From Pyrocephalus nanus (Eukaryota > Chordata > Aves > Passeriformes > Tyrannidae): DNA of 64,000 bases. The stretch is taken from contig CM076267.1 of assembly GCA_038380795.1 (NCBI GenBank), positions 36,704,232 through 36,768,231 on the forward strand, given 5' to 3'. The position numbers were made by a program, and so were the translations under genes. This document shows, in pieces, positions 35,373-46,676 of the stretch; positions within the stretch are counted from its first letter, which is position 1, and each line of letters opens with the position of its first letter. Below the pieces are notes generated by a model, which made no database searches, was not told where the DNA came from, and saw nothing but the letters and a program-made list of their open reading frames with translations.

Positions 35373-36860
35373 CATCAAATCCCACCTGAAAACATCTCGA
35401 TGTTTAAAGATAAAAAGCTAATGACAAGTCCTGCATGAGGCAAAAGTGGGACTTCCTAATATCCAGCACTCAGGTTATATCATTTCCTGGCGATCCTAAA
35501 GCCACATCAGGCCTAATTATGAGAATTTACACGACGTGTAATTTTTATGCAAATGTTAAGCTCTTGTTGAACTGAAGCTCACCTCAGTTTTGGTGTCTTC
35601 CCTTCCCAGTGGAAACTGTCTGCCTATACTTCCATATATCCCTTCTCCTTTTGTCCACATTGAAGGTTATAGGGCTTAAGTTTTACCCATTCACCATCTT
35701 TTTTTCTTTCACAACCATCTGCCAGGCTGATTCCTTTCCATGCTGTTGTGTGAAGGTGTCACTATCAAAACAAATGCTCCCCCCCTTCTTTTTTTATCCT
35801 CCCCTTCTTTTGCAGTTTATTGAATTAGCTTTGAAGCTTTTCTGGGTGTTTTCTGTAAATTCCAGTTTGGGCTTTTGGGTATTAGCCTTCTGCTGTTCCT
35901 TTAACAGCTTGTCAGGGCAACTGGTGTGTTTTCTGTGCAGCTCCTTGCTCTGAGCTGTTTGAAACTTCCCACTATGTTAATCCATGCTGTGAACTACCAA
36001 CGTGGAGACACTGTGGGTGATGGAGCTGCTCCTTTTGGAGGGCAGGTTCCCGAGGAGGGCAGAAAGCTGGGAAAAGAAAACTCCACCAGGGCTGTGGAGC
36101 CCTGAACGCCCTGCAGGTGGGAGCTCCATCCAAAGGCACCTGCCCTGCCACCTACTTCTAAACTTATAAACTTTAATGAGAGATTATCACCAGCTTTTAA
36201 AGCCCCAGCAATTCATAGCCAGGAGGGACCTGGATTGAACTGGGTTGACATTGGCCCCTGAACAACTCATGACTTGGTGAATCGGGCAGCGTGTTGTTGG
36301 TTTGTGTTATCGGAGGTACAACGGTGAACTGCTGTTTCACAACCTCATTTTAGAGCTGGCAAGATAAGGGGTTAGGTGAAAGTTGTGTGGAGAGGTGAGG
36401 GAGGGGAGGCTTCCTGTTGGCTGCTTCCCTCAGAAAAAAAAAATGGAAGCTTGCATTAATGGAAAGAAATTGAATTTTTCTCAGCGGTGCCCAACGGTTT
36501 GGGTTGTGAAAAACAAAACAAAAACCCCAAACCCAGGTACTTCAACACTGATTTCTCATGTTTATCTCGAAGTTGTATTTCACTGTGCAACTTGCTCTGG
36601 TCAGTACAAGTCAGGGTGGTGGCTGAGGGCAAGAAGGGGAGTCTGAGGTGTCTCAGCTCACGTGAGTGAAGGTGACACGCATTTCTCGGCTCACGCAGAG
36701 CCGCCTTTGCAGCACAGACTCGACCTTTCCCTTTTATGATGATGAATCACCTGCCATGGCTCCGTTGCGTGCAAACCTGTTAACACCTGGATCAGGAGTC
36801 AAGTGCAAGGGCAGAGGGAGCAGTGGGAGTGCTGCCAGGGGGAGGCTGGCACGGGTGGGG
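35373..36860. other. Intergenic, nothing recognised
   Basis: Pyrimidine-rich patches near 35700-35820; no exon seen. Confidence 0.45.
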
Positions 36861-36866
36861 CACAGC

Positions 36867-36874
36867 TACAAAAG
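36867..36874 (+). promoter_or_regulatory. TATA-like element of first-exon copy 6
   Basis: TACAAAAG, 58 bp before the ATG at 36932, in a GC-rich setting. Confidence 0.4.
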
Positions 36875-36931
36875 CCCCAGAGCCAGCCCCGGCCTCTTGG
36901 TGTGTGGGCTCCTCTCTGTGCAGCTCCCGAC

Positions 36932-37768
36932 ATGCTGCGGGCACTGCTGCTCCCCTTCCTGTGCCTCCTGGGTCCTGCCAGCGCTGGGAAGCTGCTGGTG
37001 ATCCCCATGGAGGGCAGCCACTGGCTCAGCATGAGGGAAGTGCTGGCAGAGCTGAGCAAGAGGGGGCACGAAATTGTGGTCCTGGCCCCGGACAACAAGA
37101 TACTCATCGACTCCTCGGATGTCTACGAGTTGAAAACCTACCCTGTCCCCGTCAAGAAGGAAGAGATGGAAGCCCTGATGCGCTCGTTCGGTGCGAGGTG
37201 CTTTAGTGAAGAGCCCTTCCTGATCAGGTTTTGGGATACTCTGAAAGATTTCCGGAAGAGCTCTGCCATGTTCGAATCTGCCTGCAGAGCCCTGCTGTAC
37301 AACAAGGAGGTGATGAAATACATCCAAGACAGCAAATTTGACGCCGTCTTCACGGACCCCTTCAACCCCTGCGGGCAGATCGTTGCCGTCCACTTCTCCA
37401 TCCCCAGCGTCTTCTTCATGAGGGGAGTGCCGTGTAACATCGACATCCAGGCTGCCCAGAGCCCCGACCCGCCGTCCTACGTCCCGCGGATGTTCTCCCT
37501 CCTCACGGACCGCATGGGCTTCTCCCAGAGGGTGAAGAACTTCCTGATCTTCCTCTCCGAGTCCTTCAGCTGCAGCGTCGCCTTCTCCCCCTTTGAAGGG
37601 CTGGCCTCGGAGTTCCTGCGCCGGCCGGTGACAATGACGGAGCTCCTAAGCCACGGGGCCGTGTATCTGAAGAGACTCGACTTTGCCTTCGACTACCCCA
37701 TGCCTGTAATGCCCAATATGGTTTTCATTGGAGGCATCAACTGCGGGCACAAGAAAGCGCTGTCTGAG
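36932..37768 (+). CDS. UGT1A: UGT1A alternative first exon, copy 6
   Basis: 837 nt, 279 codons, donor GAG|GTCAGT. Short signal peptide (MLRALLLPFLCLLGPASA), then GKLLVIPMEGSHWLSM. FTDPFNPCGQI holds the Asp; it ends MPNMVFIGGINC. Less usual features are AVHFSIPS where relatives have AEHLSLPS, and AQSPDPPSYVP where most have the conserved TQCP cysteine: that Cys is Ser here. The start at 36932 gives a clean signal peptide; the longer open frame from 36803 would put 43 residues in front of it. Confidence 0.94.
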
Positions 37769-37861
37769 GTCAGTGACGGGCTGGGAAAGGGGGAACGAGG
37801 GAAGAGTTCCGGCAGTGCCACCCCTGTGTGATCCCAGAGCTCTGACAGGGATCACACCTCT

Positions 37862-38142
37862 CCCTCCGAGGGACAGGACAGCGGGAAATGGCTTCCCACT
37901 GCCACAGGGCAGGGTTAGATGGGATATTGGGAAGGAATCCTTCCCTGTGAGGGTGGGCAGGCCCTGGCACAGGTTGCCCAGAGAAGCTGTGGCTGCCCCT
38001 GGATCCCTGGAAGTGTCCAAGGCCAGGCTGAACGGGGCTTGGAGCAACCTGTGCTGATAGAAGGTGCCCCTGCCCATGGCAGGGGGTGGGACTGGCTGAG
38101 CTTTAAGGTCCCTTCCCACCCAAACCATTCTGGGATTCTTTG
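37862..38142 (+). mobile_element. CR1 LINE 3' fragment
   Basis: GATGGGATATTGGGAAGGAA, the AGAAGCTGTGGCTGCCCCTG block, CAAGGCCAGGCTGAACGGGG and AAGGTCCCTTCCCACCCAAA plus CCATTCTGGGATTC: the CR1 3' end in sense orientation, directly after copy 6. Confidence 0.9.
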
Positions 38143-40033
38143 ATCCTACCTACAGGTATAATTTAGATTAAAACTTTTTGTATCCACATAAAAAACAGGC
38201 ATGAGATGTGATCCCACCTCCTTTCCTCGGGTCTGCCCAGCACAGGGGTTTGTCTGGTGAGGGGATCAGGTGCCCTGCTGTGTTTAATTCCAGCTGAGAT
38301 CAGGGACACAAGCACCATCTCAGGCAGGAATTCATGCCAAAAGGGCTGATGGACTATGACAGCTCTTCCAACAATTCTATGCCTCTAAGAGGCAGGAGAA
38401 TATTTCTTCAAGGCCATTTGCTGCTTATCTAGTGAGAAAAATAACTCCTGCAAGAGCATCCTGTGCTCTTTCATGTACCAGCGGTCTTCTGTTTGAGTCC
38501 AAGGCTAATATTTTGTTGTGAAGGTTTTTGTCTGACAGCAGCTTCCATCACAAACATGAGGCAGCTGAATTTTCCACTGCATTCTTAGGTTTGGATCGAG
38601 AAATGTGGACGGGTGGTTGCTGTGGTCCATGAAGTCCCTGATTAGCTTGTTGGAGCTTGTGATGTGTTAGCTCCTTGCTGCAGGTGCTGGATATCCTTGC
38701 TTGCTCGTGCTGGAAGTAGAACAGTCTCATGTAAAGCCAGAGATTAGGTGGAAAAGGAAACACAGGAGTAGGCAGATGCTGAATTTGAGCATCACCCAGG
38801 TGTCTCAGCAACAAACCCCTCTGTTTCCCAGAGAGGATAAAATTTTATCTTTGTGAACATGACTCCAAAATAAACAGACTCTCCTCTCTTCTTCCCTTGA
38901 ACTTCTTCCACTTGCCAGCCTTCCCGGATCCTTAGGGAATGGATTCCTCCTGCTTCTCACCTATCTCACTCTTCCCCCAGACTCTCAGGCCTTTGTGAGC
39001 GTGAATCTTCTTTTACAAGAAAAGGCATTTGCATTTCACAAGCCGGGCTTGTAAAATCCTCCCCAGAGCCAACCTTCCCCTCGGGCTTTTCTTCACTCCT
39101 CCCACTCCGCTTGATGCCAGGCTGGAATTGTTTCTTTCTCTTGATCTTCTTTTCCACAAAAGTCCCCCTCAGATTGTCACTTTTATCAGGGTGGTGCTTT
39201 TTCCTATCTGTTCTCTCCATCAGAGCTGCTCAGGGGCTCCTCCGGGACAAACCCCCGGCAGATCCTTTGGGATGCATCCCACAGGCAAGGCCGTGGAGCA
39301 GCTCCAGCTAAAAATCAGGCTCTGCTCTGCTCTGGATACAAGGGTCACTCTTATCTACTCCGGGGGCTAAAGATCATAGTCCGGCAGCAATATTTATTGC
39401 AGGAATATTGATTCTTCTCTCTCATGGAAGAAGAAAATGAGGGGGAGATTTAGGTCAGGATGAGAAGGAGTTTGTGGTGCACGACAGCATCAGTTCGGGG
39501 GTTTCCTTCACTGATCCAACCCTCTGCTGCACTGGATTGCATCTGTACCTGGTGGTGTTCCCGGCCCTAGCGCTGAGCTGGCTGTAAATCCCAGAGCTGG
39601 CTGTAAATCCCAGAGCCTCCTCCTGAGGATTTGCCCAGACTTTGTGCTCTACAGTGGCATAACTTTATAATTTGACCATAAACCCGACAAGCATTTCAGA
39701 ACAGCGGTGAGATGCCTACCAAAAAGAAGGAAAGCAAGAAAGCGTTTTTAGTCCCTGCTTTCAGCGAGCCTGGTTACTTCCAAGTGCCAGCACTATTCAC
39801 AGGCTTGGCATTTAGTTTTGGCCAAGTCTGCTGATCAGTCATCGCGGGGATTGAGTGAGACACCGAGCCCAGCTCTGCCCAGCCCGAGTTGATCTGTCCT
39901 GAAACGACTCATCGATGCCTTGAGCGGTTCCCGGTGACTGGTTTTGCTGGAAAAGCCGGGTCGTTGAGGTGGAATGTGGGAATCTGGGTCTATTTAAAAC
40001 CCGTGCGGCTGAGCAGTTCGGGTTTGTAGGGCC
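38143..40033. other. Intergenic, nothing recognised
   Basis: No UGT exon or other gene was recognised. Confidence 0.45.
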
Positions 40034-40602
40034 ATAGCTCCTGGGGGCGGTGGCACCGCGGGGGTTTGGGTTCTCCTGGCCCTGCTGTGCCCTGCTGGGC
40101 AAAGCCCAGCTCATCTCCCAGCTCTACGCCTCCTCCCGCGGGAGTCTGCTGCGCAACCGGGAGCTGATGGAGTACCTGGAAAGGGCTAAATTCGAGCTTG
40201 TGCTCACGGATCCCGTTGTGCCCCTGCGGGCAGATCCTGGCGCTGCCATCCCCTCCGTTTTCTTCCTGCGGGGCCTTCCCTGCAGCTTGGATTTGCAGAC
40301 TCCCCTTCCTACGTCCCGAGTACATTTACGGGCAACTCCGAGCGCATGACGTTCTTCCAGCGTGTGGAAAACCTCGTCCTCAAGGCACCGGAGCCCTTCC
40401 TTTGCCGGTCTGTCTATCTGCCGTTCGAACTCCTGGCCTCGGAGGTTCTTGGCAGGGCGGTGACGATGCCTGAGCTCCTGAGCCGCGGCTCCGTCTGGCT
40501 CAAGAAGGGTGGATTTTGGTTTTGAGTACCCCGTGCCGGCCATGCCCAACATGGTTTTTTACTGGAGGTATAAACTGTGGAAAGAAAAAGCCCTTGGTTC
40601 AG
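40034..40602 (+). pseudogene. UGT1A first exon, broken and internally deleted (copy 7)
   Basis: The 3' half is plainly a first exon: LLRNRELMEYLERAKF, VLTDP, IPSVFFLRGLPC, SPSYVP, MTFFQRVENLVL, ASEVLGRAVTMPELLSRGS, and MPNMVF before a CAG|GTCGGT donor at 40602. A possible signal-peptide remnant lies at 40034 (ATA where ATG would be expected, then IAPG...VWVLLALLCPAG), joined directly to the region of about residue 110. So some 90 codons, including GSHWLSM and its catalytic His, are gone. Further lesions: frame shift after VLTDPVV with local loss, a small deletion before SPSYVP, one extra base before the VDFGFEYP segment, and one extra T after MVF. It cannot make an active enzyme. Confidence 0.9.
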
Positions 40603-42227
40603 GTCGGTGACTTCCAGGAAACCATAATTAGCGTTTAATGCTGTTTGCAAGTGCTCCGTGTGTAAATAATCGTGTGTGTGAACCGGTGAGGTTTACACAA
40701 CGTAAAGCTATTTACTGTAGAGGCAAAGAAAACGGGGGAAATAGGCAAAGAAATAGGCAAAAAACGGGGTTCGTTTTTAATTCTCTCTCACTCCTGTGGG
40801 TAATTTTCTATGGAATCAGCAGGATCTGAGCATTTTTGCTCTCCCAGCTGGTTTTTGTGGGTTAGGTGGGAGTAGTTCATGACTGCACTAAAGAGGCACA
40901 GACCCACCCACGGGTGAGGGTGATCCCTGTCTTACCAGGTGTTTAAAGATAAGTGTTATTAACTCAAACTGTTTGTTTTCCTGTCACAATCAATTTTTTA
41001 AAAACAACGAATCTTTTTGGTGGGTGGAACCACCCTTAAATAATTAAGAAGTGAAGCATCATAACTCATCATCAGTGGGCAAATAATGTTCTGGTTGCTC
41101 TGTATCTTCATTTGCTGTCTTCCCTACAAAGGGAGCTGCAGTAGTTTGAGAAATGTCCTTAAAAATACTCATCAACCTCTCTAGTAAATTATCCTGCTGT
41201 CAAAGCTCCTTCTGAGCCATAACTTTCCTAATTAGGGCTTGTCTGCCAATCCTGCCTGTGCATTTATGTGGTTTGCTTTCGTTGCCCTGGGGCAAACTCT
41301 TCCCAGAATGATCTAAAATTGCTAATGCAGTTTTAATTATAGCTGGCAAAAGCCATCCCCGTGTTCTTGCTCCTCCCAGCCCCTACTTCAGCCTTCCGAA
41401 AAGAGGCTTTTCATGGAAATGAACTTTGAGGGCCAATTTTCCATTTCCCGATATAAAACTGCTGAAAAAACCCAACCCATTTCCCATGTGAAGCTTAAAT
41501 ATTTTTCTGATCTTCTCAGAAATAGGAAGCAATACGGACTGGCAGGAGGGGAGGGATTTTCTTACACTGGAAGCTGTGGTTTGGAATATTAGTGTCGTGT
41601 TATTTATCTCTTTGGAGCAGATTTGGTGAAGGATCCCTCGTTTCCTTAAATCCCAGAATGGCTCCTAGGAGGGTCTGGTCCATGACCTTCCTCCTCCTCC
41701 TCTCTGTCCCATCTGCAGATGGGTGCAGTGCTTCCCTTTTCCCAGTCTCCTGGGGCTTCACCACGACTTTCCCAATATCCAGGACTCTGGGAATATGGGG
41801 TCCCATATGTTTGGGGGATGACCCAAATGCACGTTTGGGTTCCTCAGGTGATCATGAACCTGAGCTTCTCTTACAGAGGGTGGGATTTTGCTCCCCCAGC
41901 CCCGTCTTGGTGCCCATCTGTTGCTGAAATTAATTCTCATCGGCTATAAATTACACCATTCCCTTCATTAATTGGTATTCTGTCTTCTATTTGTTGTTGA
42001 TTCCTAGCTTCTCATGCTAATTAGCCTTTATTTTCAGTCTTTTAATTACCTTTTTCCCGGACGGGGAGGGGTTCAGTACAAGTGCTGAACTGTCCTGCTC
42101 AGTTGCATTTTATCTTGTGGTTCAGCAACCTCGTGGTCCATAAATTCTGCATTTCTCGTGTCCAGTTTGAGTAATAATCTCTCTCTCCCAGGCTTTGTTA
42201 ACCTCCCTCTAGGTCTGAGATCATTTC
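40603..42227. other. Intergenic; one signal-peptide-like frame only
   Basis: At 41658 an ATG opens MAPRRVWSMTFLLLLSVPSA, resembling a UGT1A leader, but what follows has no GKLL or SHWLSM motif. Possible relic of a first exon, weakly supported. Confidence 0.3.
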
Positions 42228-42232
42228 CAAGC
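42228..42232. repeat. Target-site duplication, left copy
   Basis: CAAGC directly before the left LTR; the same five bases occur at 49720-49724 after the right LTR. A 5-bp duplication is usual for ERVL and some other retroviruses. Confidence 0.9.
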
Positions 42233-42566
42233 TGTCCCAGTTTAAATGGGACAAGGGTCTTCTGCTGAGGATGGATTAGGAGGAAAAGACCCCAAACTTT
42301 TTCCTAAGCAATTATTAATCCAAAACTAAGGAGCTTTGATTGAAGGGAAAAAAAACCAAATTATGGAAAAGGGAAAACAAAATAACAGCCCTTTATTAAA
42401 AGGTATGTTTGTATTAACAAGAACACAAAAAGAACCCAAGTAAACAACCAAGCAATACTACTATACCCACCAATAATCCCCTTCAAGAACAAAACCGATA
42501 GCCCGGCAAAAGGAAAATTTAAAATAGTTCAATTTTTAGCACCCTTTGGTGTAGTTCCAACCACAG

Positions 42567-42754
42567 TCAGCAGGGGGCGCCGTCGGGTCACTGGAGGTGT
42601 AAAACTTGTAATGTCCTGTACCATTCACCAGGTGGCGCTGTTGGGTCGTTGGAAGTGCAGAACCTGTAGTGTCCTATGGTAGTCACCAGGTGGCGCTGTT
42701 GGATCACTACAGGAGCAGAGCTTGTAATATCCAGTGCCTGTCACCAGGCAGCGC
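42567..42754 (+). promoter_or_regulatory. Four CTCF-like motifs in a 58-bp tandem repeat, 3' LTR
   Basis: Motifs start at 42567 (TCAGCAGGGGGCGC), 42625 and 42683 (both TCACCAGGTGGCGC) and 42741 (TCACCAGGCAGCGC), exactly 58 bp apart. The first three fit the CTCF core CCASYAGRKGGCRC closely except for T at the first base; the fourth has CA for the GK pair and is weaker. All point the same way on the plus strand. Confidence 0.7.
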
Positions 42755-43197
42755 TGTGGGATCCCTGGTCACTGCCACGTGGGATGGGGAAAACAAAAAA
42801 AAAAAAACAACAACAACACCCCCCCCCCGGGTATATCGGAGAAAAAAACAACAAAAAAACTGATTCCTCTTCCCCTCCCGAGGAAAAGGAGGAAGGGGGG
42901 GGGGCGAAGGGGAAGGGGGAAGCGAAAAAAACCAACACCGACAACACAGAAAGTTCTCTCAATGGAAGAAAAACTCACGAACTCCGGGGGGGCCCCGACA
43001 AACAGGAATAGTTGGGAAGGAACCGCAGCAGCCAAAAAAAAACTTCCCTCCAACAGGAAAAAAAAACAACAACAAGAAAAAACCAAATGAACCAGCGTCT
43101 GCCAGCTCACAGCAGCCTCTCCTCCTCCCCGCGAGCCCGACTCCCCCCCCCCACACCTCCTTCCAGCCCACACACCAGCCCCAACCCCTCCCCCTTC

Positions 43198-43210
43198 GTT
43201 GCTAGGCAAC
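43198..43210. promoter_or_regulatory. RFX X-box-like palindrome, 3' LTR
   Basis: GTTGCTAGGCAAC, a two-sided X-box as bound by RFX factors. The copy in the other LTR is at 49581-49593. Confidence 0.5.
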
Positions 43211-43336
43211 TAATGTTCGACCATTAGCGCCCCGGCTAGTTCTTTTGTTTTCACCTAAATGGGTGTGCTGCACACACACACACACAGGGGGAGGGGAAGG
43301 GAAGAAAAATTCCTTGCTAAAGTCAGAACTATGACA

Positions 43337-43364
43337 TTATCCACCCCTAATTTTTCTTCCCATT
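43337..43364 (-). other. Polypurine tract next to the 3' LTR
   Basis: In element sense the bases just before the 3' LTR are purine-rich: GGGAAGAAAAATTAGGGGTG, then GATAA. This is the place where plus-strand priming is expected. Confidence 0.6.
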
Positions 43365-43490
43365 CCCATGCCACTATACATCTATCAAATTGAACCCTTT
43401 TTCTTGAACTCCATACATACATACATTATTCTAAACTACATACACATTCATAAATATATAGGTACAAATACGGGTACAATTATAGCCTGT

Positions 43491-46400
43491 TTACCCTAAG
43501 ATAATATCTCCTTGGGGTATGCACCGGGTTTCTCCATCTTCTTGCATCACCCACCATGTGGAACCAGGTCCTTGGGCAAAGACAACTCCACGAATGGATT
43601 TGCCTTTGCTCGAGGCATGGTTAACCCAAACTGTTTTACCTAACATACCTCTCATGTGAACCACTGGGACCTTGTCCCCATCTACAGTGTGAAGGGACTC
43701 TGATTGGGCAGGGCCGGCTCGATTGACAGAGCCTCTAGTGTTGACTAACCATGTAGCCTTTGCTAGGTGTTGATCCCAGTGTTTGAAAGTCCCTCCACCT
43801 AATGCTTTCAGGGTAGTCTTCAACAGTCCATTGCACCGTTCAACCTTCCCGGCAGCTGCTGCATGGTATGGTATGTGATAGACCCACTCAATGCCATGCT
43901 CTTTCGCCCAAGTGGTAACTAAACTATTCTTGAAGTGTGTCCCATTATCTGACTCAATCCGCTCTGGGGTGCCGTGCCGCCACAGGACCTGTTTTTCGAG
44001 GCCCAGGATGGTATTTCTGGCAGTGGCGTGGGGCACCGGATGCGTCTCCAGCCATCCAGTGGTGACTTCCACCATGGTGAGCACATAGCGCTTACCTTGG
44101 CGGGTCTGTGGCAGTGTGATATAATCAACCTGCCAAGCCTCCCCATATCTGTATTTATTCCACCGTCCACCATACCACAGGGGTTTCAGTCTCTTAGCCT
44201 GTTTAATGGCAGCGCATGTCTCACAGTCATGGATAACCTGAGAGAGAGCATCCATGGTTAGATCCACCCCTCGGTCTCGTGCCCATCTGTAGGTGGCATC
44301 TCTGCCCTGATGGCCGGCGGCATCATGGGCCCATCGTGCTAAGAACAGTTCGCCTTTGTGCTGCCAATCTAGGTCCACCTGTAACACCTCAACTTGTGCA
44401 GCTCGGTCTGCCTGTGCATTGTTGCGATGTTCTTCATTGGCTCGATTTTTGGGCACGTGGGCGTCTACGTGGCGGACTCTCACAATCAGTTTCTCTACCC
44501 GGGTAGCAATGTTTTGCCATATATCAGCGGCCCAGATGGGTTTTCCCCTACGTTTCCAATTGGTCTTCTTCCATCTGTCCAACCACCCCCACAGGGCATT
44601 GGCCACCATCCATGAGTCTGTGTAAAGGAAAAGTTTCGGCCACTTCTCTCGTTCAGCAATGTCCAATGCCAGCTGGACGGCTTTGAGTTCTGCGAATTGG
44701 CTTGATTCACCCTCTCCTTCTATAGCTTCTGCAACTTGTCGTGTGGGACTCCATACAGCTGCTTTCCATTTACGTTTCATTCCTACAATACGGCAGGAAC
44801 CATCAGTAAAGAGTGCATAGCGTATGTCTTCTTCTGGTAGTTGGTTGTATGCTGGGGCTTCCTCTGCCCGTACCACTTGCTCCCCTTCTTCTTCTTCTGC
44901 TAGACTAAAATTCTCACCTTCCGGCCAGTTCGTGATGATCTCTAGGATCCCAGGGCGATTTGGGTTTCCAATGCGGGCGCGCTGCGTGATCAGGGCAATC
45001 CATTTGCTCCAGGTGGCATCAGTGGCATGATGTGTAGAGGGCGTCTTCCCTTTGAACATCCAACTCAATACCGGTAGCCGAGGTGCCAGGAGGAGCTGTT
45101 CTTCTGTGCCAATCACCTCTGAGGCAGCTTGTACTCCCTCATAAGCTGCTAGGATCTCCTTTTCTGTTGGAGTGTAATTGGCTTCTGACCCTCTGTAGCT
45201 TCGGCTCCAGAACCCAAGTGGGCGGCCTCGGGTCTCACCAGGCACCTTCTGCCAGAGGCTCCAGGAGAGGCCCTTATCCCCAGATGCAGAGTAGAGCACA
45301 TTCTTCACATCTGGTCCTGTCCTGACTGGCCCAAGGGCTACAGCATGGGCAATCTCCTGTTTAATCTGTTCGAATGCTTGCTGTTGTTCAGGACCCCACT
45401 GGAAATCATTCTTCTTGCGGGTTACCAGATAGAGAGGGCTTACGATCTGGCTGTACTCGGGGATATGCATCCTCCAAAAACCTATGGCACCCAGGAAAGC
45501 TTGGGTTTCTTTCTTGCTAGTTGGGGGGGCCATTGCTGTGATTTTATCGATGACTTCAGTCGGGATCTGACGACGTCCATCTTGCCACTTTACTCCCAGG
45601 AACTGGATCTCTCGGGCAGGTCCCTTGACTTTACTTCTTTTGATGGCCAACCCAGCATCCAGGAGAATCTGTATGATCTTCTTTCCTTTCTCAGAGACCT
45701 CTTCTGCTGTGTCCCCCCATACAATGATGTCATCAATGTACTGAAGGTGTTCTGGAGCTTCACCTTTCTCTAGCGTAGCCTGGATCAATCCGTGGCAGAT
45801 GGTGGGGCTGTGTTTCCACCCCTGGGGCAGTCGGTTCCACGTGTACTGCACGCCCCTCCACGTGAAAGCAAACTGCGGCCTGCACTCTGCCGCCAAGGGA
45901 ATGGAGAAGAACGCATTCGCGATGTCAATAGTGGCGTACCACCTCGCTGCCTTAGACTCCAGCTCGTACTGGAGCTCCAACATGTCTGGAACAGCGGCGC
46001 TCAGTGGCGGGGTGGCTTCATTCAGGCCACGATAGTCCACAGTCAATCTCCATTCTCCGTCAGACTTACGCACAGGCCAGATGGGGCTGTTGAAGGGGGA
46101 GTGGATCCTGCTGATCACTCCTTGACTTTCCAGCTCACGGATCATCTTATGGATGGGGATCACAGAGTCTCGGTTCGTTCGGTACTGCCGACGGTGCACT
46201 ATTGTAGTGGCAATTGGCACTCGCTGTTCCTCAACTTTCAACAGTCCCACAGCAGAAGGGTTCTCCGAGAGGCCAGGTAGTGAATTCAACTGCTTAGCCA
46301 CTTCTGTCTCTACAGCAGCTATCCCGAAAGCCCACCTATGTCCCTTGGGGTCTTTGAAATACCCATTCCTAAGGTAGTCAATGCCCAGGATACATGGGGC

Positions 46401-46652
46401 ATCTGGACCAGTCACAATGGGGTGTTTCTGCCACTCCTTCCCGGTCAAGCTCACTTCAGCTTCCAACACGGTCAACAGCTGTGACCCTCCGGTCACCCCA
46501 GAAATGGAAATAGCCTCTGGTCCCACATGTCCTGAGGGCATTAACGTGCATTGAGCGCCAGTGTCAACCAAAGCCTTATATTCTTGTGGGTCTGATGTGC
46601 CAGGCCATCGGATCCACACCGTCCAATAGACACGGTTGTCCCGTGCCTCCAC
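43491..46652 (-). CDS. pol: Proviral pol: protease, reverse transcriptase, RNase H, integrase
   Basis: Open frame of 1053 residues counted from the GTG at 46652; the frame is open back to the gag TAG at 46676-46674, so translation by readthrough would begin at 46673. Protease: DTGAQ with Asp30. Reverse transcriptase: LPQGWKHSP at about 275-283 and YIDD at 305-308. RNase H: Asp617 (FTDGS), Glu655, Asp679 and probably Asp749. Integrase: His776, His781, Cys810 and Cys813 (zinc-binding HHCC), then Asp843, Asp902 and Glu938, with the exact D-35-E spacing. All catalytic residues are present and no stop interrupts it. No dUTPase or env frame follows. Confidence 0.95.
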   Translation of the reverse strand: MEARDNRVYWTVWIRWPGTSDPQEYKALVDTGAQCTLMPSGHVGPEAISISGVTGGSQLLTVLEAEVSLTGKEWQKHPIVTGPDAPCILGIDYLRNGYFKDPKGHRWAFGIAAVETEVAKQLNSLPGLSENPSAVGLLKVEEQRVPIATTIVHRRQYRTNRDSVIPIHKMIRELESQGVISRIHSPFNSPIWPVRKSDGEWRLTVDYRGLNEATPPLSAAVPDMLELQYELESKAARWYATIDIANAFFSIPLAAECRPQFAFTWRGVQYTWNRLPQGWKHSPTICHGLIQATLEKGEAPEHLQYIDDIIVWGDTAEEVSEKGKKIIQILLDAGLAIKRSKVKGPAREIQFLGVKWQDGRRQIPTEVIDKITAMAPPTSKKETQAFLGAIGFWRMHIPEYSQIVSPLYLVTRKKNDFQWGPEQQQAFEQIKQEIAHAVALGPVRTGPDVKNVLYSASGDKGLSWSLWQKVPGETRGRPLGFWSRSYRGSEANYTPTEKEILAAYEGVQAASEVIGTEEQLLLAPRLPVLSWMFKGKTPSTHHATDATWSKWIALITQRARIGNPNRPGILEIITNWPEGENFSLAEEEEGEQVVRAEEAPAYNQLPEEDIRYALFTDGSCRIVGMKRKWKAAVWSPTRQVAEAIEGEGESSQFAELKAVQLALDIAEREKWPKLFLYTDSWMVANALWGWLDRWKKTNWKRRGKPIWAADIWQNIATRVEKLIVRVRHVDAHVPKNRANEEHRNNAQADRAAQVEVLQVDLDWQHKGELFLARWAHDAAGHQGRDATYRWARDRGVDLTMDALSQVIHDCETCAAIKQAKRLKPLWYGGRWNKYRYGEAWQVDYITLPQTRQGKRYVLTMVEVTTGWLETHPVPHATARNTILGLEKQVLWRHGTPERIESDNGTHFKNSLVTTWAKEHGIEWVYHIPYHAAAAGKVERCNGLLKTTLKALGGGTFKHWDQHLAKATWLVNTRGSVNRAGPAQSESLHTVDGDKVPVVHMRGMLGKTVWVNHASSKGKSIRGVVFAQGPGSTWWVMQEDGETRCIPQGDIILG

Positions 46653-46673
46653 CTGGCTAGAGGCAGGGCCCCT

Positions 46674-46676
46674 CTA
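46674..46676 (-). other. In-frame amber codon between gag and pol
   Basis: TAG followed by AGGGGCCCT, with the frame open on both sides. The arrangement fits stop-codon readthrough to make Gag-Pol; readthrough itself is inferred. Confidence 0.7.

Larger units (their letters stand above)
42233..43336 (-). repeat. 3' LTR of the provirus (1104 bp)
   Basis: Nearly identical to 48622-49719; differences are a few homopolymer/indel sites and about one substitution. In element sense it starts TGTCATAG and ends GGGACA. Contains four CTCF-like motifs (42567-42754), an X-box palindrome (43198-43210), a CA microsatellite and an AATAAA signal (element sense) at about 42392. Confidence 0.95.

Noticed and set aside
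41592..41927. Signal-peptide-like MAPRRVWSMTFLLLLSVPSA at 41658 as a thirteenth first exon
   Set aside because: No GKLL, SHWLSM or later motif follows; at most a relic, kept only as a remark.
42769..43209. Frames of 110-146 codons within the LTRs on both strands
   Set aside because: They run through low-complexity purine/pyrimidine tracts and occur identically in both LTRs; no protein family.
43337..43490. Search for env or dUTPase after pol
   Set aside because: Only about 150 bp remain before the 3' LTR, too little for either; element judged env-less.
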